A stretch of DNA of 64,000 bases from Pseudomonas fluorescens (lineage in GTDB: Bacteria; Pseudomonadota; Gammaproteobacteria; Pseudomonadales; Pseudomonadaceae). The stretch covers positions 1 to 64,000 of the forward strand of contig NZ_CABVGX010000035.1 in the NCBI RefSeq assembly GCF_902497625.1, given 5' to 3'. The position numbers were made by a program, and so were the translations under genes. This document shows, piece after piece, positions 54,166-61,898 of the stretch; position 1 is the first letter of the stretch; the number at the start of each line of letters is the position of its first letter. A model generated the notes under the pieces. It did not search any database. It worked only from the letters and a program-made list of their open reading frames with translations, and was not told the DNA's origin.

Positions 54166-54234
54166 AAGCTGCAAGCTGCAAGCTGCAAGAGGATCGGGTT
54201 CCGCTTCAAGCTTGCAGCTTGCAGCTTGCAGCTT
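54166..54234. repeat. CTGCAAG tandem palindrome
   Basis: Arms of 24 bases at 54166-54189 and 54211-54234 are exact reverse complements, each about three tandem copies of the 8-base unit AAGCTGCA or its complement. A T run follows (54233-54238). It sits directly after the stop codon of the leftward DUF1456 gene and may end or stabilise its mRNA. Confidence 0.85.
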
Positions 54235-54236
54235 TT

Positions 54237-54704
54237 TTACGCTCTCACTCGCAGAGTGAGCCCCTTGAGGAAGTTGCGCAGCAACTGGTCGCCGCACGGG
54301 CGATAGTTGGTGTGGCCGAACTTGCGGAACAGTGCGCTCAGTTCCGGCTTGGAGACCGGGAACTCGGAAGCTTTGAGAATGGCGTGCATGTCGTCTTCCT
54401 TCAGTTCGAAGGCCACACGCAGTTTCTTCAGGATGATGTTGTTGGTCACTGGCGTTTCGATCGGCTGCGGCGGACGGCTTTCGTCCTTGCCGCGTTTGAA
54501 GGTCACCAGGCCATCAAGGAAATGCGCCATGACCTCGTCCGGGCAACGTACGAAGCCTTCTTCGTCCTCCTCTTTCTTGTCGAGGTACGTCTGCAAATCC
54601 TCGAGGCTCACGTCCATGCCGCCGAGCTTGATGATCTCGATGACTTTCTTGTCGCTGATGTCGAGCATGTAGCGCACGCTGCGCAGTACGTCGTTATGAA
54701 TCAT
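54237..54704 (-). CDS. DUF1456 (YehS-like) family protein
   Basis: 155 residues in two related halves: MIHNDVLRSVRYMLDISDKKVIEIIKLGG and, from about residue 80, TNNIILKKLRVAFELKEDDMHAILKASEF, each followed by a similar block ending in FLDGLV or FLKGLT. This internal duplication is typical of the DUF1456/YehS family, whose function is unknown. I take the ATG at 54704 rather than a TTG three codons upstream. Neighbours give no clear clue. Confidence 0.8.
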   Translation of the reverse strand: MIHNDVLRSVRYMLDISDKKVIEIIKLGGMDVSLEDLQTYLDKKEEDEEGFVRCPDEVMAHFLDGLVTFKRGKDESRPPQPIETPVTNNIILKKLRVAFELKEDDMHAILKASEFPVSKPELSALFRKFGHTNYRPCGDQLLRNFLKGLTLRVRA

Positions 54705-54780
54705 GGTGTGCAATCCTGATATTCAGCAGTGGGCGCCGCTTACACAGCGACGCCGAAAAAGTGGGGCGGCGTGACAAGTC

Positions 54781-55491
54781 TTAAAACTTTTCTTTGCCGG
54801 ACAGGTAGCGCCATTGGCCCAGCGGTACTTTGCCGATGGACACGCCGCCTATGCGGATGCGCCGAATCGCAACGACCTTGAGGCCTACGGCCTGGCAGAA
54901 CAGGGCGATGACCCCCGGTTGCGGGTTCTTCATCGCAAAGCGCAGACGGTTTTCGTTCTGCCAGCTGGCTTTCACCGCCGGCAGTTCCTTGCCCTTGTAC
55001 GTCAGGCCGTGATTCAGACGGTTGAGGCCGTGAGCCACCATCTCGCCTTCAACCTCGACCACATACTCCTGCTCGATTTTTGCGGCATCGGCGGTCAGCT
55101 TGCGCAGGATCTTCCAGTCCTGAGTGAACACCAACAGACCGCTGGCGTTGGCCTGCAGATCAGTGCTGGCGGTCAGGCGCAGGAAGTGGCCCTTGAGCGG
55201 GCGTTTGCTGAAGCGATGTTCTTCGCTCAGGGTTTCGGCGCTGATGGTAGCCATGGCCGTTTCCGCGTCCATGTCAGCAGGAACGTTGAACAGAATAGTC
55301 ACCGGCTCTGGCGCAGTAGCCTGGGCTTGCGGATCGAGCTCGACCTTCTGCGTGTCGACCTTGAATTGCGGCTCGTCGATGACCTCACCGTCCACGGTGA
55401 CCCAGCCGCCCTCAATGAACAGCTCAGCCTCCCGACGGGAACAGCCGACGAGTTCGATGAGGCGTTTGGAGAGACGAATCGGGTCAGTCAT
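54781..55491 (-). CDS. Divergent RsuA/RluF-family protein with S4 domain
   Basis: 236 residues. N-terminal S4 RNA-binding domain (IRLSKRLIELVGCSRREAELFIEGGWVTVDGEVIDEP, about 5-41) and a body aligned to RsuA/RluF pseudouridine synthases, with ending KVPLGQWRYLS matching the RluF ending. However, the catalytic segment usually read as GRLDxxTxGLL is here TASTDLQANASGLLVFT, with Asp two residues further from the glycine, and the usual GxxRQIRRM block is replaced by PQPGVIALFCQAVGL. It may therefore be inactive, or act on a different uridine. Most databases would call it an rRNA pseudouridine synthase; I call family membership but not activity. Confidence 0.75.
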   Translation of the reverse strand: MTDPIRLSKRLIELVGCSRREAELFIEGGWVTVDGEVIDEPQFKVDTQKVELDPQAQATAPEPVTILFNVPADMDAETAMATISAETLSEEHRFSKRPLKGHFLRLTASTDLQANASGLLVFTQDWKILRKLTADAAKIEQEYVVEVEGEMVAHGLNRLNHGLTYKGKELPAVKASWQNENRLRFAMKNPQPGVIALFCQAVGLKVVAIRRIRIGGVSIGKVPLGQWRYLSGKEKF

Positions 55492-55577
55492 GACAGGGCC
55501 GTAACAAAAAAGGGGTAGGCATTGTACCTGCCTGGCGCCGGTTAATCGCGGGTCCATTTCAGTACGGCTGAATTTCC

Positions 55578-55664
55578 TGTGGGAGCTGGCCTGCCAGCGA
55601 TTGCATCACCTCGGTGTATCTGACAAACCGTAGCGTCTGCATCGCTGGCAGGCCAGCTCCCACA
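55578..55664. repeat. REP doublet (REPIN), GTGGGAGCTGGCCTGCCAGCGA type
   Basis: GTGGGAGCTGGCCTGCCAGC at 55579 and the opposing copy GCTGGCAGGCCAGCTCCCAC ending at 55663. Lies upstream of the RsuA-like gene and 15 bases after the acetyltransferase stop. Confidence 0.87.
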
Positions 55665-55678
55665 GGGGTTCTATGGCG

Positions 55679-56182
55679 TCAGGCATGTTGTGAACGCTGC
55701 TGGTTTTGGCGCAACCGCATGTGCAGCAACGGATAAGGCTGATCCATCCCGTCCACCTCCGAGCGGCCGACCACCTCGAAACCCTGCTTGAGGTAAAACG
55801 CCAGCGCCTGGGTATTCTGCTCGTTGACGTCCAGCTGATCGGCGTTGAACTGCTCCATGGCGTAACGCAGCAACTGCTTGCCCAAACCCTGACCCCGATG
55901 GGCCGGATCGATGAACAGCATTTCAATCTTGCCCACCGCGACCCCGGCAAAACCGGTGATGCGTTGCCGCGAATCTTTGGTGCAGACCAGCATCACCGCA
56001 TCCAGGTAGCGGGTCAGTACCAGATTTTTCAGCAGTTCAATGTAGCTGTCGGGCAGAAAATCATGGGTGGCGCGCACCGAGGCTTCCCATACCCGCGTGA
56101 GTTCCACGTAGTCGCGCTGTCTCGGCGTGTGAATGACCGAATGTTGGCCCATGGCCGGGGCTCCTTGAGTCGTTGGTGTCAT
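55679..56182 (-). CDS. GNAT acetyltransferase, YjaB-like
   Basis: 167 residues of the GNAT fold. Acetyl-CoA-binding motif A is MLFIDPAHRGQGLGKQLL; the region VRATHDFLPDSYIELL and the ending VNEQNTQALAFYLKQGFEVVGRSEVDG-(M)DQPYPLLHM (read in pieces) match E. coli YjaB, a peptidyl-lysine acetyltransferase. The start at 56182 has AAGGA six bases upstream; the internal ATG at 56152 is possible. Substrate unknown. Confidence 0.82.
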   Translation of the reverse strand: MTPTTQGAPAMGQHSVIHTPRQRDYVELTRVWEASVRATHDFLPDSYIELLKNLVLTRYLDAVMLVCTKDSRQRITGFAGVAVGKIEMLFIDPAHRGQGLGKQLLRYAMEQFNADQLDVNEQNTQALAFYLKQGFEVVGRSEVDGMDQPYPLLHMRLRQNQQRSQHA

Positions 56183-56212
56183 GCGTCCTTTTCACCCTCA
56201 AACGATAGACCT

Positions 56213-56250
56213 AAAAAAGCCCCGCATCTCGCCAGGAGAGCAGGGCTTTC
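56213..56250 (-). terminator. Terminator of rimO
   Basis: On the minus strand, AAAGCCC...GGGGCTTTTTT with a GC-rich interior, 14 bases after the rimO stop and before the acetyltransferase start. Confidence 0.75.
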
Positions 56251-56263
56251 GTATTTTTTGCTT

Positions 56264-57601
56264 TTAGATCTGTTCAGCCCACAGGTCGTATTCGTCGGCA
56301 TCGGTCACTTTGCACCAGACTTTATCGCCCGGTTTCAGGTTGCTGCCGTTGTCGATGAACACGTTGCCGTCGATTTCCGGGGCATCGAAGAAGCAGCGGC
56401 CGACCGCGCCTTGCTCGTCGACTTCATCGACCAGCACTTCGATTTCACGGCCAACGCGCATTTGCAGACGTGCCGAGCTGATCGCTTGCTGATGCGCCAT
56501 GAAGCGGTCCCAGCGATCCTGCTTGACGTCGTCCGGCACGATCTCCAGGTCCAGCAGGTTGGCCGGCGCGCCTTCAACCGGCGAGTACTGGAAGCAGCCG
56601 ACGCGGTCGAGTTGGGCCTCGGTCAGCCAGTTAAGCAAATACTGGAAGTCTTCTTCGGTCTCGCCAGGGAAGCCGACGATGAAGGTCGACCGGATGATCA
56701 GGTCCGGGCAGATCTCGCGCCAGTTCTTGATGCGCGCCAGGGTCTTGTCTTCAAACGCCGGGCGTTTCATTGACTTGAGGACTTTCGGGCTGGCGTGCTG
56801 GAACGGGATGTCCAGGTACGGCAGGATTTTCCCGGCAGCCATCAGCGGAATCAGCTCGTCGACGTGCGGATACGGGTAAACATAGTGCAAGCGCACCCAT
56901 ACGCCGAGGCTGCTCAGGGCTTCGCAGAGTTCGGTCATGCGGGTTTTCACCGGCGCGCCGTTCCAGAAACCGGTGCGGTATTTCACGTCGACGCCGTAGG
57001 CGCTGGTGTCTTGCGAAATCACCAGCAACTCTTTGACGCCGGCCTTGACCAGGCGCTGGGCCTCGTCGAGCACGTCGCCGACCGGACGGCTGACCAGTTT
57101 GCCGCGCATCGAGGGGATGATGCAGAAGCTGCAGCTGTGGTTGCAGCCTTCGGAAATCTTCAGGTACGCGTAGTGACGCGGCGTCAGCTTGATCCCTTGC
57201 GGTGGCACCAGATCGATCAGCGGGTTGTGATCCTGGCGCGGCGGCACGGCGTCATGCACGGCATTGACCACTTGCTCGTACTGCTGCGGACCGGTCACGG
57301 ACAGCACGCTTGGGTGAATCTTGCGAATGTTGCCTTCTTCCACGCCCATGCAGCCGGTAACGATGACCTTGCCGTTTTCCTTGATCGCTTCGCCGATCAC
57401 TTCCAAAGATTCAGCCTTGGCCGAATCGATGAAGCCGCAGGTGTTCACCACCACGACGTCTGCGTCCTGATACGTGGACACCACGTCATAGCCTTCCATG
57501 CGCAGCTGGGTAAGGATGCGCTCGGAGTCGACCAGTGCTTTGGGGCAACCCAGGGATACGAAACCAACCTTTGGATTGGCCGGCGCAGGAGCTGTGGACA
57601 T
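56264..57601 (-). CDS. rimO: Ribosomal protein uS12 (Asp89) methylthiotransferase RimO
   Basis: Radical SAM enzyme adding a methylthio group to Asp89 of S12. 445 residues: N-terminal UPF0004 domain with cluster cysteines in FVSLGCPKALVDSE, VVNTCGFIDSAK and VTGCMGVEEG; radical SAM CxxxCxxC in SEGCNHSCSFCIIPSMRG; C-terminal TRAM domain. The start is the ATG at 57601 (MSTAPAPANPKVGFVSLG); the frame continues upstream without family similarity. It is divergent from kup. Confidence 0.96.
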   Translation of the reverse strand: MSTAPAPANPKVGFVSLGCPKALVDSERILTQLRMEGYDVVSTYQDADVVVVNTCGFIDSAKAESLEVIGEAIKENGKVIVTGCMGVEEGNIRKIHPSVLSVTGPQQYEQVVNAVHDAVPPRQDHNPLIDLVPPQGIKLTPRHYAYLKISEGCNHSCSFCIIPSMRGKLVSRPVGDVLDEAQRLVKAGVKELLVISQDTSAYGVDVKYRTGFWNGAPVKTRMTELCEALSSLGVWVRLHYVYPYPHVDELIPLMAAGKILPYLDIPFQHASPKVLKSMKRPAFEDKTLARIKNWREICPDLIIRSTFIVGFPGETEEDFQYLLNWLTEAQLDRVGCFQYSPVEGAPANLLDLEIVPDDVKQDRWDRFMAHQQAISSARLQMRVGREIEVLVDEVDEQGAVGRCFFDAPEIDGNVFIDNGSNLKPGDKVWCKVTDADEYDLWAEQI

Positions 57602-57889
57602 GTCTAACCTCGGTATTTGTGACGCCTGATGCCGAGGGCGGCAAGGCGGCTGACGGGCACTTGGTATGCCTCTGATCAAAAAGTGCGCAATTCTAGCGAT
57701 GGGACGCGCACTTGACCAGCTTTATGCGGGGAAATACGACGAGTGCTGCGCTATGCTTCGCGGTTTTGAGCTTTATCGATTTTTCGCAGTCAACAAAACG
57801 TCTGTAACAGTTAGTAAAACAGCGCATGCTGCGCAGCTAAGCATAGTGCTTTTTCCGAAGAAGTCCGGTCTGGGTATCAGGAGTGTGGG
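57602..57889. promoter_or_regulatory. Divergent rimO / kup intergenic region
   Basis: 288 bases with no gene. An A/T-richer stretch at 57770-57815 (TTTATCGATTTTTCGC, GTAACAGTTAGTAAAAC) probably contains the kup promoter. A short palindrome GCGCATGCTGCGC is at 57823-57835. AGGAGTGTGGG before 57890 is the kup ribosome binding site. Confidence 0.4.
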
Positions 57890-59791
57890 ATGGGTCAGGC
57901 AAGTAGTCAGACGGCGGGCGCGGAACATTCGGCGGCGAAGCCGATCGGCATGTTGGTCGCAGCGGTCGGGGTAGTTTATGGCGACATCGGCACAAGCCCT
58001 CTGTACACCCTCAAGGAAGTGTTCTCAGGAGGTTACGGCGTGCCCGTCAATCATGACGGCGTGCTGGGGATTCTGGCACTGATCTTCTGGTCGCTGATTT
58101 GGGTGGTCTCGATCAAATACATGATGTTCGTGCTGCGGGCCGACAACCAGGGCGAGGGCGGCATCATGGCCTTGACCGCGCTGGCTCGGCGCGCGGCGGC
58201 AGGGCATGCGAAGTTGCGTAGCCTGCTGGTGGTTTGCGGTCTGATCGGCGCGGCGCTTTTTTACGGTGACAGCATGATCACCCCGGCGATTTCCGTACTG
58301 TCGGCGGTAGAGGGCCTGGGCCTTGCGTTCGATGGCATCGACCATTGGGTGGTGCCATTGTCTTTGATCGTGCTGGTCGCGCTCTTTTTGATTCAACGTC
58401 ACGGCACTGCGCGAATCGGCATTTTGTTCGGCCCGATCATGGTCACCTGGTTTTTGGTGCTGGGCGCGTTGGGCGTCTACGGCATCCTGCAACACCCCGA
58501 AGTGTTGCAAGCGATGAACCCGGCCTGGGCCGTGCGCTTTTTTGTCGTGCATCCGGGCATGGGCGTAGCGATCCTTGGCGCCGTGGTGCTGGCCTTGACC
58601 GGCGCCGAGGCACTGTACGCCGACATGGGCCACTTCGGCCGCAAGCCGATTGCCCGCGCTTGGTTCATCCTCGTGTTGCCGGCGCTGATGCTGAATTACT
58701 TCGGGCAGGGCGCACTGCTGCTCGGCGACCCGGAAGCAGCACGCAACCCGTTCTATCTGCTGGCGCCAAGCTGGGCGCTGATTCCGCTGGTTGGTTTGTC
58801 GACCATGGCCACGGTGATTGCCTCGCAAGCGGTGATCTCCGGTGCGTTTTCCCTGACCCGTCAGGCGATCCAGCTCGGCTATATTCCGCGCATGCACATC
58901 CAGCACACCTCCAGCGCCGAACAGGGTCAGATCTACATTGGCGCGGTTAACTGGTCGCTGATGGTCGGCGTGATCCTGCTGGTGCTGGGTTTCGAGTCTT
59001 CCGGCGCGCTGGCTTCGGCTTACGGCGTGGCCGTGACCGGCACCATGCTGATGACCACCATCCTGGTGTCGGCGGTGATCCTGCTGCTGTGGAAGTGGCC
59101 GCCTATTCTGGCGGTTCCGCTGTTGCTCGGTTTCCTGCTGGTGGACGGTCTGTACTTCGCCGCCAATGTGCCGAAAATCATTCAGGGCGGCGCGTTCCCG
59201 GTGATCGCCGGTATCGCACTGTTCGTCCTGATGACCACCTGGAAGCGCGGCAAGCAGCTGCTGGTCGAGCGCATGGACGAGGGCGGGCTGCCGCTGCCGA
59301 TTTTCATCAGCAGTATTGCCGTGCAACCGCCGCATCGGGTTCAGGGTACCGCCGTGTTCCTCACCGCGCGCCCGGACGCTGTGCCCCACGCGTTGCTGCA
59401 CAACCTGTTGCATAACCAGGTGTTGCACGAACAAGTGGTGCTGCTGACGGTGGTATACGAAGACATCCCGCGCGTACCTCCGACCCGTCGCTTCGAGGTC
59501 GAGTCCCACGGTGAAGGCTTCTTCCGGGTGATCCTGCACTTCGGCTTCGTCGACGAGCCGGATGTGCCGCAAGCGCTGACATTGTGTCACCTGAGCGACC
59601 TCGATTTCAGCCCGATGCGTACCACCTACTTCCTCAGCCGCGAGACGGTCATTGCCTCCAAACTGGAAGGCATGGCCCGCTGGCGCGAGGCGTTGTTCGC
59701 GTTCATGTTGAAGAACGCCAATGGCAATTTGCGTTTCTTCAATCTGCCGCTGAATCGGGTGATTGAGTTGGGGACGCAGGTGGAGATGTAA
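57890..59791 (+). CDS. kup: Low-affinity potassium transporter Kup
   Basis: K+/H+ symporter of the KUP/HAK/KT family, 633 residues. About twelve membrane segments in the first 440 residues; signature GVVYGDIGTSPLYTLKEVF near the N-terminus, NQGEGGIMALTAL, FYGDSMITPAISVLSAVEGL, and a cytoplasmic C-terminal part with VVYEDIPRVPPTRRFEVE. A terminator follows 13 bases after the stop. Confidence 0.96.
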   Translation: MGQASSQTAGAEHSAAKPIGMLVAAVGVVYGDIGTSPLYTLKEVFSGGYGVPVNHDGVLGILALIFWSLIWVVSIKYMMFVLRADNQGEGGIMALTALARRAAAGHAKLRSLLVVCGLIGAALFYGDSMITPAISVLSAVEGLGLAFDGIDHWVVPLSLIVLVALFLIQRHGTARIGILFGPIMVTWFLVLGALGVYGILQHPEVLQAMNPAWAVRFFVVHPGMGVAILGAVVLALTGAEALYADMGHFGRKPIARAWFILVLPALMLNYFGQGALLLGDPEAARNPFYLLAPSWALIPLVGLSTMATVIASQAVISGAFSLTRQAIQLGYIPRMHIQHTSSAEQGQIYIGAVNWSLMVGVILLVLGFESSGALASAYGVAVTGTMLMTTILVSAVILLLWKWPPILAVPLLLGFLLVDGLYFAANVPKIIQGGAFPVIAGIALFVLMTTWKRGKQLLVERMDEGGLPLPIFISSIAVQPPHRVQGTAVFLTARPDAVPHALLHNLLHNQVLHEQVVLLTVVYEDIPRVPPTRRFEVESHGEGFFRVILHFGFVDEPDVPQALTLCHLSDLDFSPMRTTYFLSRETVIASKLEGMARWREALFAFMLKNANGNLRFFNLPLNRVIELGTQVEM

Positions 59792-59803
59792 GGCTGCGGC
59801 ATC

Positions 59804-59843
59804 AAAAAGCCCCCGTTGCCGTGAAGGTGGCGGGGGCTTTCTT
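59804..59843 (+). terminator. Terminator of kup
   Basis: AAAAAGCCCCCG / CGGGGGCTTTCTT around a TTGCCGTGAAGGTGG loop. Confidence 0.85.
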
Positions 59844-59886
59844 GTACGCGGGCGAGGACAGTTGGTCGCTCTTGCTCGATTGGCGG

Positions 59887-59921
59887 TTGATAGATGTCTA
59901 ATTCAACGCAATACTTTGCGT
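59887..59921 (+). promoter_or_regulatory. Promoter and operator-like palindrome of the toxin-antitoxin pair
   Basis: TTGATA (59887-59892), 17-base spacer, AATACT (59910-59915). The palindrome ACGCAA-TACT-TTGCGT (59906-59921) covers the -10. Such placement fits autorepression by a Phd-type antitoxin, which is the family's usual mode; binding here is inference. Confidence 0.6.
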
Positions 59922-59964
59922 AGAACTGTGTGTTCAATTTGCATGTTGGTGTAGAGAGGTGAGT

Positions 59965-60255
59965 ATGACGGCATTACTAGAGCGTGCTGACCAAGCGATA
60001 TCTGTAACAGCGATGGTCAGGGGCTTCAGCGCGAGGCTTAAGGAGATTTCCAGTCGCGCCACTGAGCGATTGGTCATTTTCAAAGACAATCAACCAGCAG
60101 CGGTGATCATCAATGTCGATGCCTATCAGGAAATGCTCGACGAGCTGGATGACCTTCGGATTGAAGTCGCCGCTCGGGAACGCTTGACCGGTTTTGATGA
60201 GGCTCAGGCAGTCAGCCATGACGATATGCGGGCACGGTACGCCAGAAAAGACTAA
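59965..60255 (+). CDS. Phd/YefM-type antitoxin
   Basis: 96 residues. N-terminal domain MTALLERADQAISVTAMVRGFSARLKEISSRATERLVIFKDNQPAAVIINVDAYQEMLDEL (read in pieces) has the Phd/YefM pattern: a short strand-helix followed by the strand pair RLVIFKDNQPAAVII and the YQEML helix, which forms the DNA-binding dimer. The C-terminal 30 residues are charged and should wrap the toxin. ATG 59965 with GAGAGGTG upstream; a GTG two codons earlier is possible. The toxin gene follows after 11 bases. Confidence 0.85.
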   Translation: MTALLERADQAISVTAMVRGFSARLKEISSRATERLVIFKDNQPAAVIINVDAYQEMLDELDDLRIEVAARERLTGFDEAQAVSHDDMRARYARKD

Positions 60256-60266
60256 AGGAGCTGGGG

Positions 60267-60554
60267 ATGGTGTGGGGCGTTATCTATCACCCGGATGTCC
60301 AAAAGGATCTGGACCTACTGGGAGCTGTTGCGGCAAATCGCATTCTGGATGTGATCGAAGAGCGGATTATCAACGGTGAGCCAGACAAGAGCGGTAAACC
60401 ACTGAGAGCGAGCCTCGCAGGTTGTAGACGAATTCGAACTGGCGACACGCGGATTGTTTATCGAGTTAACGGGAAGGCGATCCAGGTATTGATTGTTGCG
60501 GTCGGTGCTCGACGTGACGCAGAGGTTTATGACGCCGCAGAGCGTCGATTGTAA
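60267..60554 (+). CDS. RelE/ParE-family toxin
   Basis: 95 residues with the compact RelE fold: VWGVIYHPDVQKDLDLLGAVAANRILDVIEERI helices, then GKPLRASLAGCRRIRTGDTRIVYRVNGKAIQVLIVAVGARRD strands with the Arg-rich IR-x-GD-x-RI-x-Y motif. In RelE members these basic residues bind mRNA in the ribosomal A site; ParE members instead poison gyrase, and sequence alone does not decide. GGAGC at 60259-60263 is the ribosome binding site. Forms an operon with the antitoxin, ended by a terminator. Confidence 0.85.
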   Translation: MVWGVIYHPDVQKDLDLLGAVAANRILDVIEERIINGEPDKSGKPLRASLAGCRRIRTGDTRIVYRVNGKAIQVLIVAVGARRDAEVYDAAERRL

Positions 60555-60556
60555 GC

Positions 60557-60595
60557 AAAAGCCCTCGTTGCCTTCACGGTAGCGGGGGCTTTTTG
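60557..60595. terminator. Bidirectional terminator after the toxin gene
   Basis: AAAAGCCCTCG / CGGGGGCTTTTT with a TTGCCTTCACGGTAG loop, shared with the convergent virJ-like gene. It resembles the kup terminator at 59804 so closely that both may derive from one repeated sequence. Confidence 0.82.
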
Positions 60596-60608
60596 TTTGC
60601 GGCTCAGA

Positions 60609-61898
60609 TTACTCTTGAGCGACTTTGCCCTGCCGCTTCTCGATCACGTCCACCAGCCGCTTGGCCAGCGCCGGGTAGTTCTCGTCGAAGTGATGACCGC
60701 CCGGCAGCTTGATCGCTTCACCAACAGCCGTCTTGTCGGTGCAGCCGCTTTCATCGGCTTCTTCTTCACCGTAGATGCACGCGACCTTAGCGGCGGGCAA
60801 TCTGGCCATTTCCGGGCCGGTGGCGGCTTCTTTGCCGGCGTTGCCCAGCCAGCCCTCGACTTCGATTTCGAAGCTGCCGGTGCGGGCGAAGGCGAGCAGG
60901 ATGATGGCGTCGATGCGTTGCTGTTCGGACGGTTCCAGACGGTTGTAGATTGCCGGCAGGACATCGGCTCCGAAGGAGTAGCCGGTGAGGATGAAGCGTT
61001 TGGTGCCCCATTTCTGCCGGTAGTGCTGCATCAACTCGGTCAGGTCGAGCGCACTTTGCTCGGGACTTTTGTGCTGCCAGTAGTAGCGCAGGGTGTCGAT
61101 GCCGACCACCGGATAGCCGATCTTGGCCATTTCTCCAGCGACGTCTTTATCTAGATCCCGCCAGCCACCGTCGCCGGAGAGGAACAGGGTGACGGTGTCC
61201 TTGGCCTGACCCGCCGGCACTTCCACGACCGGGATCTGCAAGCCGCCAGCGGCCTTGTCACCACCGACGAGAATTTTGCGCAGTTCGTTGTTCAGCACCT
61301 GCGGCAGATTGATGTCGTAGTCGCTGATGCTGGTCTCGGCGTTTGGTTGATCGCGTACGAAACCGGCGCTGGTGTCGTCCGGGTTGTCATTCCAGGCAAC
61401 CAGCCAATGGCCGTGGGTTGCGCTTTTTGGCAGCAAGTGGGTGCAGCCGGGTTTTTCCAGGGCCAGGTCGACCGAGACAGCCTGAGCCTTGTTGTCCTTT
61501 TGCTCCGACAACCAGCGCCAGGCCAGCACGGCGCCCGGACCAATACCGCTGACCAGCGTCGCCGGGCCGTTCAGCGCTCTCAATCCGGTTTGCAGGGCGC
61601 GAGTTTGCAGCAGGCAATCCGTCGGCAGGATCACCTGGACGATCTGCGCCGAGCCTGAGCGGCTCAACGTCATCAACTGTTTATCGCTAAGTTTCTGCTC
61701 GGCATTCACTGCCACCAGCACTTGCGCGCGCGGTGCGTTACCTGGAATGACGCGGGTCATGGCAGGGCCGTCGGCCGCCGTCAGCGTTTCGAGTGTCGGT
61801 TCGGGCGCAGGGCGGTTCATATACCAATAAGCGCCACCGACAATCACGGCCAGCACTAGTAGCGTGGCCAATACATAGCGCAAGGAGCGTCGAATCAT
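60609..61898 (-). CDS. AcvB/VirJ-family serine hydrolase
   Basis: 429 residues. An N-terminal membrane anchor or uncleaved signal (VLATLLVLAVIVGGAYWYM, about 9-27) is followed by two alpha/beta-hydrolase-like halves; the second has the nucleophile elbow FILTGYSFGADVLPAIYNRL near residue 305 and a C-terminal His in LPGGHHFDENY. AcvB/VirJ proteins of Agrobacterium are periplasmic and hydrolyse lysyl-phosphatidylglycerol. Its start codon shares one base with the stop of mprF, so this pair is very likely one functional unit making and removing aminoacyl lipids. Confidence 0.83.
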   Translation of the reverse strand: MIRRSLRYVLATLLVLAVIVGGAYWYMNRPAPEPTLETLTAADGPAMTRVIPGNAPRAQVLVAVNAEQKLSDKQLMTLSRSGSAQIVQVILPTDCLLQTRALQTGLRALNGPATLVSGIGPGAVLAWRWLSEQKDNKAQAVSVDLALEKPGCTHLLPKSATHGHWLVAWNDNPDDTSAGFVRDQPNAETSISDYDINLPQVLNNELRKILVGGDKAAGGLQIPVVEVPAGQAKDTVTLFLSGDGGWRDLDKDVAGEMAKIGYPVVGIDTLRYYWQHKSPEQSALDLTELMQHYRQKWGTKRFILTGYSFGADVLPAIYNRLEPSEQQRIDAIILLAFARTGSFEIEVEGWLGNAGKEAATGPEMARLPAAKVACIYGEEEADESGCTDKTAVGEAIKLPGGHHFDENYPALAKRLVDVIEKRQGKVAQE

